A DNA stretch of 64,000 nucleotides, taken from the NCBI GenBank assembly GCA_019022495.1, contig JAFEKR010000016.1:434001-498000 (forward strand), given 5' to 3'. Both the position numbers and the translations under genes were made by a program. The DNA is from Epichloe hybrida. Taxonomy: Eukaryota > Ascomycota > Sordariomycetes > Hypocreales > Clavicipitaceae. The notes below the pieces were generated by a model. That model was not told the DNA's origin, made no database searches, and worked only from the letters and a program-made list of their open reading frames with translations. Shown here piece by piece: positions 54,541 through 64,000 of the stretch (position 1 is the stretch's first letter; every line of letters begins with the position of its first letter).

Positions 54541-56818
54541 ATGCTTGCCAGGCTCAACGTTGCTGCCGTTCTGGTAGCTGCGCTCTCGGCCGTATCGGGC
54601 CAGACATTCCAGCGATTGGGAACCTGCCCGAGCTTGGGATGCCTTCTCCCACCTGACCAGAGCGATTTTCTTCCTGGTCAGCTCTTCGACTTGCGAGTCG
54701 AAGTCCACGCGCCAGTCAATGGCTCCGAGGCCGCCCATGATGGCAAGCCTGACGAGAAGTTCAAGGTGACCATTGCCAAGGAGGGCAAGGAGCCCCAGGA
54801 CATCACCAAGGTTTTCAAGATTGAGGAGCCCAAGGTGGAGAAGTGGACTTTCAAGTGGTACGAGGACTTGTTTGCCGAGGATGCCAAGATGCCCTCTATC
54901 GTCAACGTCGCGTCCAAGGCTTATCGCAAGCTTTTTCTGAACGAACCCGGCAAATACATCGTCACCCTGGAGTACTACAATGGCGAGAAGACGACTGCTG
55001 AATGGCTCGTCCGCCCCATTGTCAAAGAGCGCAAGGCTAAGAATGTCATCTTTTTCATTGGCGACGGCATGACCACCAACATGGTAAGCCGAGTTTGCGA
55101 ATTGTTTTTTTTTTATGTGTGGCAGGCAACTTTACAAAGAGACTGACGACTCGTAGATTACTGCCGCCCGATTGCTTGGACACAAGAGCATCAATGGCAA
55201 ATACCAGACTCGCATGCAGATGGACGAGTTCCCCGTCCTTGGCCACCAAATGACCCATTCAATCGACAGCTATATGACTGATTCGGCCAAGTCGGCCTCT
55301 GCTCTGTACTCCGGACACAAGAGCACTGTCAATGCCATGGGGTACGCCGACAGCGCACATTCCTGACCCGGCGCATGGCTAACAAATGATCTAGTGTCCA
55401 CGCCGATTCTTCTCCCGACCCTTTTGATGACCCCAAAGTTGAGACTATTGTCGAGGTGTTCCGTCGAATTACTGTATGTTGACGGAACGGAACTCTTTGC
55501 GAATGAAATCTCGTGGAAAGGATGCCCTAACGTGTATCACAGAAAGGTGCCTGGGGTGCCGTTTCCACCGCGTTCCTGGCCGATGCTACTCCCATTGCCC
55601 TTACTGGCCACACGCGCCGCCGTTCAGAGTATGGACCTCTCATTGACCAGGCCCTCAACGGCGTGACCAACTACAGCTGGACCAACCACGGCGGGCCTGA
55701 TGTCTTTTTTGGCGCCGGTGCCGAACAGTTTTACCCCGGCAAAGGTTCCTACCAGGGCAAGGACTACTACGAAGAATTTGCCAAGAAGGACTACACTGTC
55801 AGCTTGAACAAGACGGCTCTGGAGAAGATTGACGTGAGCAAGAGAGCCCTTGGCGTCTTCTGCCAAAGCAATCTCCCCGTCTGGCTGGACCGTAACATCT
55901 ACCCCGAGAACCTCAAGAAGCTCAAGAACAACCCCAGAGGTGGCAACGACTCTGCCCTTGATCTTCCTGGACTCAGGGACATGACTCTCAAGGCCGTCGA
56001 GGTTCTCCACAAGCGTGGTGGTGACGAGGGTTTCTTCCTCATGTCTGAGGCTGCCTCAATTGACAAGCAGATGCATGCTTTAGACTACGACCGCGCCCTC
56101 GGTGACCTTTTGGAGCTGGACGACACTGTCCGTGCCACCGTCAAGAAGCTCAAGGAAATGGGCATTCTGGAAGAGACTCTGGTCGTTGTTTCAGCCGATC
56201 ACGGCCACGGATTCGAGTAAGTTTCAAGCTTGGTCTACCTACCTACCCGAGAAGATCCCCGAGAAAGGGAAAAAGAAAAGGAGAAGAGAAAAAGAAAAGA
56301 AGGGCACATTCGGCTCTAGCTAACACGAGCATTATAGCGTTTGGGGATCTGCCGATACCGAGTACCTCGCCAAGCAGGAGGACCAGCGCACCAAACGCAA
56401 CGCCATTGGTGTGTACGAGAAGTCTGGGCTGTCCCAGTACACCGAGAAACCCAAGGACCTCAAGTACGGCACTGGCGTCAACTTCCCTGCCAATTGGGAG
56501 CCACGATACGCCATCGCCGGCGGTGTCGGAGCTGCCCCCGACCACCGCGAGGACTACAAGGTCCACAAGAATGGCCCTCGCACGCCCGCCGTCGAGAGCG
56601 CCGAAGGCTACATTGTAAACCCCAAGGACGCCGTCAACGGCATCGTCATCGACGGCACCCTGCCCACCAGCGAATCCTCGGGCGTCCACCCCCTGACCGA
56701 TGTTCCCGTGTTCGCCATGGGACCTAGCCAGGAGACCTTTGGCGGTACCTTAAACAACGTCGACATGTTCTACAAGATGGCTGCTTGTCTGGGTCTGGCT
56801 CGTCCCAACACTAGCTGA
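54541..56818 (+). CDS. Secreted alkaline phosphatase
   Basis: Five exons: 54541-55083, 55157-55341, 55395-55473, 55543-56216, 56338-56818; 653 aa. An N-terminal signal peptide (LNVAAVLVAALSAVSGQ) indicates secretion. A ~140-residue beta-rich N-terminal extension precedes the alkaline-phosphatase fold. NVIFFIGDGM gives the first metal Asp. YMTDSAKSASALYSGHK (exon 2) carries the phosphorylated Ser in T-D-S-A-x-S-A. EAASIDKQMHA and SADHGHGFDVWGSAD give the remaining Zn/Mg ligands; the last motif is completed by the exon 4/5 splice. NVTNYSWTNHGGPDVFFGAG is also typical. It hydrolyses phosphate monoesters outside the cell, and the gene probably responds to phosphate status (inference). Intron 4 holds ACCTACCTACC and A-rich tracts. 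Confidence 0.95.
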
Positions 56819-57402
56819 AAGTCTTAAGACGGCGTAATATCCGCTCATCCGCTTCCTTTTCTTCCTTTTCTCACTAGGAATTAGCGGCAGAGGTGGTAAC
56901 CCTAGCGGACGTTAATGACGTGGTGAGAGAAGAAGAGTTGTAGAATAGTTGATTGCATAGATTGTGACCGGCGGCGGTTATAGAGTAGGGCTTGGCGGCG
57001 TCAGGAGGCCATTCCCAGCGTATCAGCAACTGATTCAACAGGAGCAGAAAAGTAAAGTCGGTGAAAAACAAAAGAAAAATCATATTACCAATGACTGTAT
57101 ATAATGCTGCATGAAAAACCTGAGTTCAAATTGCCAGTGCATACGCCGAGCGCCCGCCAACGCCATAGTTTGGGAAAGTAATCTAAAGCGAGGAAGAACA
57201 AGAAAAAGAAAAAGAAAAAGAAAAAGAGAAAGAGAAGATTCAGAATATTTTGTGCCCAAAGCCTCCCCCCCCGCAATACATGTCCATGTTGCTATTTACA
57301 TTCCCATGCTCCGCATGCCCCAAACCCACGATAGCTCGATTTTCATCTCCCCAGCACTTGTACATGCAGATGCGTTTCTTTCCAATGACCCGCGGGGTCC
57401 TT
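56819..57402. other. Convergent spacer
   Basis: 3' flanks of the phosphatase and CutC genes. A purine tract of repeated AAGAAA/GAAAAA units lies at 57193-57237. No gene seen. Confidence 0.5.
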
Positions 57403-58272
57403 CTAGGCCGCTTCGACGAGGTCCATTTGGGCCACCATGTCGACCAACTCGTCCGAGTCAATCTCCTCCGTGGCACGATGACGTCTCTTGCTCAGCGCAG
57501 CCGTGTGCATCCACACGCCGTCCTTGTAATGAGCCAGCACCCTCGCGGGCCGAAGGATGTTGTCCCGCCGGAGGCCCCCGCCGACGACAATCTCGAGAGG
57601 TCCCGCCGCGTACCTGTGACAGAGATGGTCGATCCTATCAACGTTGCCCAGGCAGTCGCCGAGACCGCCGGCCGTCAGCACGCCCTCGAAGCCCAGCGAG
57701 ATGAGGGTCTGGAACCCCTCCGAGGCACGCTTAGTGGCCGCGATGGGATCGAACGCCCGGTGGAAGACGCATCCGTAGGGTCTCGCGAGCCGGATGAGCG
57801 TCGCGCAGTTTTCCTCGTCGATGGCGACGGCTCCGGCTCTGGCTCCGGCTCCGGTGACATCTACCGTCTCCGTCTCCGTCTCCGTCTCCGTCTCCGGCTC
57901 CTCGGACGCTTTCAAGAGGCCAAAGACGAACCCGTCGCTTCGGCAGGGATCCATGAGGCCCGTGGCCTTGAACTCCCGGATGGAGTCGGCCATGGCTTCG
58001 ACCTCGGCGCGGGTGTAGATGAAGTCCTGGGCCTTGACCTTGTGCCCTCCCCCCGGCGGCGGCGGCGGCGGTCCCCTCGGCCGGATCATGATGCGCACGG
58101 GGATTTTTACCTGGGCTGCGACCCGCGCGAGCTCCGACACGGGCGGCGTCGTGCCGCCGAGATGGTATGAGTTGGGGGCGTTGAGCTCCACCCGCGAGGC
58201 ACCTTGGGACTGCGCCTTGAGGATGGATTCCCCGGAGAAGACGGCGACTTCCAGAGGGATCTTGACAGCCAT
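57403..58272 (-). CDS. cutC: CutC family protein (copper homeostasis family)
   Basis: Single exon, 289 aa, ATG 58272. TIM-barrel CutC signatures: LEVAVFSGESILKAQSQGASRVELNA at the N-terminus, GTTPPVSEL, IPVRIMIRPRG, GCVFHRAFD, ILTAGGLGDCLGNV-like EGVLTAGGLGD, and IVVGGGLRRDNI. CutC was linked to copper tolerance in bacteria and binds Cu(I) in animal homologues; the biochemical role is unsettled. Two insertions interrupt the barrel: a Pro/Gly run (RPRGPPPPPPGGGHK, ~65-78) and an (ET)5-VDVTGAGARAGA stretch (~134-155) encoded by GAGACG hexamers. Both are probably surface loops. The gene starts just downstream of a 29-nt A run on its own strand (T run 58302-58330). Confidence 0.93.
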   Translation of the reverse strand: MAVKIPLEVAVFSGESILKAQSQGASRVELNAPNSYHLGGTTPPVSELARVAAQVKIPVRIMIRPRGPPPPPPGGGHKVKAQDFIYTRAEVEAMADSIREFKATGLMDPCRSDGFVFGLLKASEEPETETETETETVDVTGAGARAGAVAIDEENCATLIRLARPYGCVFHRAFDPIAATKRASEGFQTLISLGFEGVLTAGGLGDCLGNVDRIDHLCHRYAAGPLEIVVGGGLRRDNILRPARVLAHYKDGVWMHTAALSKRRHRATEEIDSDELVDMVAQMDLVEAA

Positions 58273-59690
58273 GGTATAGCAGCACGCGTCCGGATCGGCT
58301 GGTTTTTTTTTTTTTTTTTTTTTTTTTTTTGCCCCCGAAATACAAAATGTTCTCGGGGAGGGGATGGATGGGCGGGCCTCTGGGTTGTTTCAGCAGATGA
58401 GTAAGTGGGGCCGTGGCATGGGCCAAACAGAAACAAGAACAATTGCAATTTGCTTCAAAGCCGTTTGCCACTGCAGACATGGATGGGATGGTGATTGCAA
58501 TCTCTTGGAATAGCTGCGCATTCTCGTGGGATCCATTCCCGTGTGCCGCCGTCCTTGCTCTTATATAAAACACTCCGTACGGTGTACACGAGCTGGCTGA
58601 CGGCTTGCATCTGTGCATTCGTTGGAAAAAGCCCATTCATTCATTGTCTGGCGTTTGACGGGAAAACCCGCTCACAGACCGAAGAGCGGTGAACTCCAAG
58701 ACAGCCTCATTCACAGATGTCCACACAGATGCCCATGAAGAATCTCTCCCCATGCAATGCAGGTGCAGACAAACGAACAGAAAAACTCTTTCCATACAGT
58801 CCCATGTATACATACATGTGACAGAAAAGTCAATTCCGCGCTGCCGAGTTCTGGGCACGCACAGCGCTCGCTGTACATACATGTAGGATGGGTTCTTGGA
58901 GTAATACATGTACACTTCAAGTATCCCCCGCACCATGGACCCTGGGATTTGAAAAAGTCGAAATTTTCATCAACAAGAGGCAGTGTTGGTTACACCAAGG
59001 AACGTTGCACTAGTGCAGAAGGGTCGAATTCGACGATAATAATGAGGTTAATAATAATAGCTAAGAAGAGAGAGAAGGAGAGGAATCTAGCTTGGAGAGA
59101 AGGTGGGCGAAAAAGGGGGAAAAGTGGGGCGGCAGTGCGGGGTCGCCCGCGATGCAACCAATCGCATCGCGTGCATCCCTTTGGTAGACCCACACTGTTG
59201 GCCACGGCCGGACTAACTATCGCCCGAGGGTCCGGAGGAAGCCACAGGCAGGACCCTCTTTTTTTTTTTTTTTCCCTTAACCCCTCTCAAACTGGGGACC
59301 CAATGCATCAACCCCCACCAATTGACTGGAAACATTGCCATGCGAAATCGCCAAATGGCTACATCTAAAAATCGGGCTGAAGCCCTCCTCACCGTTTGAA
59401 AATTTCCCTCTTCATTAAACCTCTCGTGGGCCTTTTCGGCGCCCGCCCACCAAGGCTAAGTCATTGCTCCATTTAAAAGTGCGATTGTGCCTGGTCCTTG
59501 TCTGGGAAGCCCTTGTCTGGGAAGCCCTTTTTAATAAGGCAACCTGTTCCAGCTTTGGGACATTTTCTTCACCTGTTTCTTCCCTCTCATACCACCTCTT
59601 CTCGCCTCTCCCCTACAACAACACAACCACAACACACCACAACAGCATCTGATACACACCCATGGTCCTTTTCATTTCATACCCGCCGTC
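58273..59690. other. Divergent intergenic region, CutC / SET-like chaperone
   Basis: 1.4 kb. Contains the T29 homopolymer (58302-58330), ACTCCGTACGG at 58570-58580, several TACATACATG tetranucleotide motifs (58808-58885), an AT-rich patch at 59033-59060 and a T run at 59259-59273. No gene supported. CT-rich and ACAAC-rich DNA at 59570-59650 looks like a 5' UTR. Confidence 0.5.
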
Positions 59691-60791
59691 ATGTCTGCCG
59701 AAAATGTCGACAACCCCCCTGTTCACTACGAGCAGCTCGATGACATCGAGGATGACTTTGAGCAGGTCGATCTTGAAATCCGTAAGTTCATCTTCTCTTG
59801 CTCCCCTTTCCCATTCCAGCGCCGATTCCCCCGATTCCCCATTTTTGTTGCTATGCGATGGAGATGGGAGACGAATGTCCATTCTGTCCTTGACCGGCAA
59901 TCTGCATGCAACAAGCAGCCTCCGCCATGCCCTTCCAAGAAACCTCACGTACTCACGCCCGCCATTCATCCAGTGCGCATCCAGGACAAGATGACTCGGG
60001 ATTTGTATGCCAAGCGTGACAAGATCATCTCCGAGATCCCCAATTTCTGGTCCCACGTGTTCGAGCAAGCCCCTCCCGAGATCGATGAGTTCATTCAGCC
60101 CATCGATGCCAGCATCATCGTCTCTGCCCTCAAGAACCTCTCCGTCGAGCGCTTTGAGCTGCCCAACGGCCATCCCCGCAGTATCCTCATCAGGTTCGAC
60201 TTCTCCGACAACGAGTACTTTGAGAAGACGACGCTGGAGAAGAAGTTCTGGTGGCGCCACGCCAAGGACGGCTGGGAGGGCTTCGTCTCGGAGCCAGTCG
60301 AGATCAAGTGGAAGCCCGGCAAAGATTTGACCAACGGCCTCCTCGACCTCGCCAAGAAGATCTACGAGGACGACAAGTCGGGCAAGACGGAGGAGAAGAC
60401 GCCCGCCAAGGAAGAGCTCCTCAAGAAGCTCGAGGACACCAGCCTCGACACGGTCAGTTTCTTCAACTTCTTCGGTTTCCGGGGCCGCTTCATCACCGCC
60501 GAGGAGAGCGCAGCTGCCTCCAGGGTCGCGGACGAGAAGCGCAAGGCTCGCAAGGAGGGCAAGGAGGTGGAGGAGAAGATGGAAGAGGACGAGGAAGAGG
60601 ACGACGGCGAGTACGAGTTCGAGATCTTCCCCAACGGCGATGACGTCGCCGTCGCCATTGCCGAAGACTTGTACCCCGAGGCTATCCGCTACTTCCGGGA
60701 CAGCGAGGAGCTTGCTGCCCTGAGCGACGCCGACTTTGAGGATGACGACGAGGAGATGGGCGACGGGGACGGCGATGATCAGCCTTCCTAG
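59691..60791 (+). CDS. SET/TAF-I/Vps75-type histone chaperone (NAP family)
   Basis: Two exons, 59691-59781 and 59974-60791 (donor GTAAGT, acceptor TCCAG); 302 aa. The splice joins ...DLEI-L-RIQDKMTRDLYAKRD, continuous with the long dimerisation helix of NAP proteins. RDKIISEIPNFWSHVFEQ is the SET-type helix-to-earmuff transition, FDFSDNEYFEKTTLEKKFWWR and SFFNFFGFRGRF are core NAP-fold blocks, and the acidic C-terminus (EEDEEEDDGEYEFE... and DDDEEMGDGDGDD) is the usual histone-binding tail. It binds H2A-H2B and H3-H4 and, as Vps75, partners the Rtt109 acetyltransferase in fungi. The 192-nt intron is in frame and stop-free, so intron retention would add 64 residues. Confidence 0.93.
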   Translation: MSAENVDNPPVHYEQLDDIEDDFEQVDLEIRKFIFSCSPFPFQRRFPRFPIFVAMRWRWETNVHSVLDRQSACNKQPPPCPSKKPHVLTPAIHPVRIQDKMTRDLYAKRDKIISEIPNFWSHVFEQAPPEIDEFIQPIDASIIVSALKNLSVERFELPNGHPRSILIRFDFSDNEYFEKTTLEKKFWWRHAKDGWEGFVSEPVEIKWKPGKDLTNGLLDLAKKIYEDDKSGKTEEKTPAKEELLKKLEDTSLDTVSFFNFFGFRGRFITAEESAAASRVADEKRKARKEGKEVEEKMEEDEEEDDGEYEFEIFPNGDDVAVAIAEDLYPEAIRYFRDSEELAALSDADFEDDDEEMGDGDGDDQPS

Positions 60792-63142
60792 AAGCGCAAG
60801 GCCTAAATTCATTGCTGCATTCATTCACCTTTTTTTTTTAGAAAAGATGTATGGGCTGGTTGGGGGGGAAGGGGGGGTGGGGGGGGGTAAACAGAGGAGA
60901 TGTCTGGAATGATGAAGCCTCCGAGGCTGCTATGACGAGATGTAGACACAGTTACGTCTACACTGTCGCGGATTCCGGATTTTCTTTTTGTCTTTTTCAT
61001 TGATTTTTTTTGCCCCATCCATGTTGTTTTAGGACTGGACCTAGAAACAGATTACCCGCTCACAGAGTTGAGCACGCGAACGACTTGGGATTTTTCCAAA
61101 TTTGAACTCTCACACCACGTGTGCCGTGATAACATGTGTGAGTTCCAGGGTTTCATCACCTGTTCCCTGGAATTGTTCCACGAGGCAAGTCGCTCAATGT
61201 GACGGCGGCAAGATGAGTTGACCATGACCACAAAAGTCGGGCTTATACGAAACGGTGTACGGAGGATGATTGTCCAAGTCAGCACCCGGTCGCATCGTGG
61301 CGGATTCATCAACTTCCCGCTTGGCTCAGTCTCTAGTTCAAATCGAGGGTTCTGGCCGGGGGGGGTTGTCGCCCCTTTGCGGGAAACAGCTTAGTCATCT
61401 ACTAATTAGCACAACTCCGTAATAATACTCTGGTCTTTTTCCGTTTGCCGTCACCACACCTTTCCACCCCCCCCCACCCCCATTTTTTTTCTTCCAGAAT
61501 CAGCGGGACTCGAGAGGGGTCTTGACATGAAACAGTACATATAGTCTGAGTTGATGGAGTAAAACAGATGTACATGATGAATCTGGGGCGAAAGTCGTGT
61601 TTTCTCGCCGCTGACAAGGATGGACGACATTACATCTCCTTGGACCTCAGGTCCTAAGGCTAGTGGGTCTGTGGGGCCCCCACAGGCCCCCTGCCACAAG
61701 GTCAGTGACCGCGTAAGTACGCGAAAGTGTGGTGTAGTGACTTGTATGGAAAATCAGCAATACATTTATTATTGGCCTATTTATATATAATCCGCTTCTA
61801 TCTAATTGGATACAGACCCTACTTGACGTGACTCCACTAGCCTTGGGACCTCTAAGGAGATAGCTCTCGCGACTAATGCGCCCCACAAAATAGAGTTTCG
61901 GCTGCTTTGAGCGGCACACGGAGGACAGACTAGTGGAAAATATTCCACGCAAGTAATATGCCTGCGCACAGGTCTTCCCGTGAGAGCAGGGGATATATTC
62001 AATATTCCTCCAAGTTAATCCGTCAAGAGAAGAGAGGAGAAAAGAGGCAAGAGGAAGCGAATTGCCTCATGTTAAATAGGGGAGAGGGATAGTGGCGGTC
62101 ACATGACGTACGTTACGTTGGTCAGGGTCAAGCCGCGCGATCGCCGCCAGCCAAAGTCCTGGTTCATGATCGCGGCAACCCGGCCTAATTAATGTTGTGA
62201 CTGTTCTAATACCTTTTTTTTTTTTTTTTTTTTTCATATACATCTATAAAACACTGGTACCGTAATTAATTAGCTCGTTGCCTCCTGCCAGGTACATTCG
62301 TTATCGGTTCTACATGCGCGGGGCCACGCGACCGCCCGATAAGGCCTACCGTTTTACTCGTAATAGTGATGCAACTTGCGCACGATATTTGTTACAGATG
62401 GACGGTTGTTGCATTGCATATGTATTCTCATAGTAATACGAGTGGTTACGCGCGCAGTGAGCAAGTAATCAAATGCGTAGTGGCGACTAGGCCTAGAACA
62501 GAAGAAATACCTTCCATGGGTATTTCTAGTTGGCGAGATTACGTACTTCTATGGTTTGTTCTATTACAGATAGCATGGTCCGGAGCACTTGACGTGTTCT
62601 ATTGTAAGAAGGCCCTGATGAACAAAGGTCTTGTAATATAACAAGGTTCTTGACATGAAACAAGCTTTGTGTTGCGATTAATATCTAGCGGCATGAACTT
62701 CGGCATGTATTCCTCTTCCTCCGTGTAAGATGGGGAATGGAGGAAACTCTTCCGTTTAAGGCCTAGTCACCGCTGCGCATTTGATCATTCTTAACACTAC
62801 TTATATACTGCGCGTTTATTCTCAATTCTTCTTATTAATCGCACAGCCAATGAGTGGGCGACTCGTGGTGGCCTGATGCTGTCGGGCCTTTTCGACTCCT
62901 TCCTCGTTACTTCTCTCTTGAGCCTGAATGGGCGGGTTTGTTTGGCAACGATGACTGGATCAATGTTTATCATCATGTTTCGTCGGTGGGGTTTCGCCAG
63001 GGGGCAAGTATAAAAGCCGAGTTGTCGCCCCTGTCTGCGGGACACGAACAGGGCGTTTGGCTAAACTCTTGTCTCTCCCCGGCCGTATGTATTTGCTTCA
63101 ATCTACGGAGTATTACCTCGAGGCGATCACTAGCAGCGAGCG
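60792..63142. other. Intergenic region with transposon-like patches
   Basis: 2.35 kb. The first 600 bp hold G and T homopolymers; 61400-61425 carries ACTCCGTAATAATACTC. From about 61640 to 62830 the DNA becomes AT-richer with GGCCTA/CTAGG-type words, a CTGTGGGG..CCCCACAG hairpin (61670-61686) and a T run (62214-62234), which resemble an old transposon or solo-LTR remnant, unidentified. A 91-codon ORF at 62366-62641 has no features. Confidence 0.45.
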
Positions 63143-64000
63143 ATGGGTACGTGTGATAAAATAAACTTTCGGACAGTTCCCGAGACGGCAGACAATGAAT
63201 GCAAAGCGACTCTGCTCTTGCTTCATCAAGCTCCGCCATGTAGATCGTTCAATACTAACGTATACGCGCCCCCCCCCTTCGACATCAGCGGAACGCGTGG
63301 AAACATGGCCTGAGCTCACGGCCGATGAGGAAAAGGGCGTCGGCGGCTACATCATTGACGTGCGGGACGGCCACGGCCACGGCCACGGCCACGGCGGCAA
63401 CGAGATTGCCATTCTCAATCAAGATTACGAGGGCAAACCCACAGACGAAGAGTTTGCCACTTTGCGCCGTGTTCCTGGTCGGGTTCCTGCCGTGGCTTAC
63501 TTGCTCTGTGCTGTCGAATTTTGTGAGAGAGCTTCCTTCCTTGGTGAGTTCATCTGCTGACTGACGCGTTGTGGCTGCAATCAAGCTCTTGGGTAATTTT
63601 TGAGAGAAAAAGTCCGTCTGGCTGATATGGCCCGACCCTTTCAGGATGCGCTGTCATCTGGACAAACTACATCAATCGACCACTGCCCAAGGGCGGCAAT
63701 GGCTATGGCGCCGTCGCACCGGGAAGCACAAGCGGTATTCAGGGTGCCTTGGGCATGGGCGAGCAAATCGCTGTACGTACCAGCATGAACCATTGAATGT
63801 TGCAGCACTTGGCTTTATTCGCATTAACGCTTCAATCGATATAGAATGCCACGACTCAGTCTTTCAGTCTGATAGCTTTCTGTCTTCCCTTGGCCGCTGG
63901 ACATCTTGCCGACAGCAAGTTTGGCCGATATCCCATGATTTTCTGGGGTGTCGTTATTTGCGGTATCGGGCATATTCTTATCGTCGCCGGTGGTGCCAAA
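63143..64000 (+). CDS. POT/PTR2-family transporter, 5' part (runs off window)
   Basis: Exons 63289-63543, 63645-63772 and 63845-64000+ are joined by introns with donors GTGAGT and GTACGT and acceptors TTCAG and ATATAG. They encode a soluble N-terminus with a (GH)4 run, then VPAVAYLLCAVEFCERASFLG, where E-F-C-E-R-A-S-F-L-G is the POT signature, and HLADSKFGRYPM, the helix 2-3 loop. For the start, an acceptor at 63288 with a good branch site (ATACTAACG, 63253-63261) argues for an upstream exon. ATGG at 63143-63146 followed by GTACGT would give MAERVETWPEL in phase. The alternative is the unspliced ATG at 63195, giving a longer N-terminus. Proton-coupled di-/tripeptide uptake is the family role. 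It is a different paralogue from the one at 5221-6873, which lacks introns. Confidence 0.9.

Noticed and set aside
59691..60791. Reading the SET/NAP gene as one unspliced 366-aa protein
   Set aside because: Consensus GTAAGT donor and CCAG acceptor flank a non-conserved Pro/Phe-rich insert, and removal restores a continuous NAP helix; kept only as a possible retained isoform.
61335..61360. AGTTCAAATCGAGG resembling a tRNA T-arm
   Set aside because: No matching acceptor stem, D-arm or anticodon arm could be placed around it.
62366..62641. 91-codon ORF with a hydrophobic patch
   Set aside because: Lies in a transposon-like AT-richer patch, no family resemblance, no splice or context support.
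61520..62662. 15-bp direct repeat TCTTGACATGAAACA at 61520 and 62648, considered as a target-site duplication
   Set aside because: Too long for a usual duplication, no terminal structure next to it, and one such pair is expected by chance in 64 kb.

Overview
The window is nuclear DNA of a filamentous ascomycete fungus. The genes carry short introns of about 55-190 bp with GT..AG ends and CTAAC/CTAAT-type branch sites. Fungal hallmark proteins are present (Zn2Cys6 regulator with fungal-specific TF domain, KRE2/KTR mannosyltransferase, fungal LCCL membrane protein, POT/PTR2 transporters). One block has been reduced to AT-rich, TpA-rich DNA in the manner of repeat-induced point mutation (RIP). 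A hypocrealean sordariomycete is my best guess; nothing here fixes the species. Exon borders were chosen by eye from splice signals and frame continuity.

Region 1 (1-6.9 kb) looks like an accessory locus. It holds the 3' end of a flavin monooxygenase, a doubtful small membrane ORF, a protein resembling a bacterial/phage protein of unknown function, an ATP-grasp ligase, and a divergent oligopeptide-type transporter. The ligase and transporter share a promoter containing five CAGCTG hexamers at exact 11-bp spacing. Oxidation, ATP-dependent amide-type ligation and transport would fit a small amino-acid- or dipeptide-derived metabolite pathway (inference).

Region 2 (about 7.1-14.7 kb) has no intact gene. 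It is a RIP-like AT-rich block. Translating its minus strand through the stops recovers a near full-length Helitron protein (CxxC finger, DUF6570-like segment, HUH Rep, PIF1-type helicase).

Region 3 (15.3-25.6 kb) is housekeeping: mitochondrial leucyl-tRNA synthetase, methylenetetrahydrofolate reductase, a helix-turn-helix-like putative nuclear protein and a PQ-loop membrane protein.

Region 4 (25.6-37.9 kb) is a 12-kb gene-poor stretch rich in microsatellites and homopolymers. It contains a 289-bp MITE and many copies of a TACGGAGT / ACTCCGTA motif.

Region 5 (37.9-60.8 kb) is a dense run of core genes: Zn2Cys6 regulator, WDR83/MORG1-like WD40 protein, KTR mannosyltransferase, GCP5 gamma-tubulin complex subunit, an acyl-protein-thioesterase-like protein lacking its nucleophile, LCCL membrane protein, queuine tRNA-ribosyltransferase accessory subunit, secreted alkaline phosphatase, CutC, and a SET/NAP histone chaperone.

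Region 6 (60.8-64 kb) is intergenic, with transposon-like low-GC patches, and ends in the 5' part of a second POT/PTR2 transporter that runs off the window.
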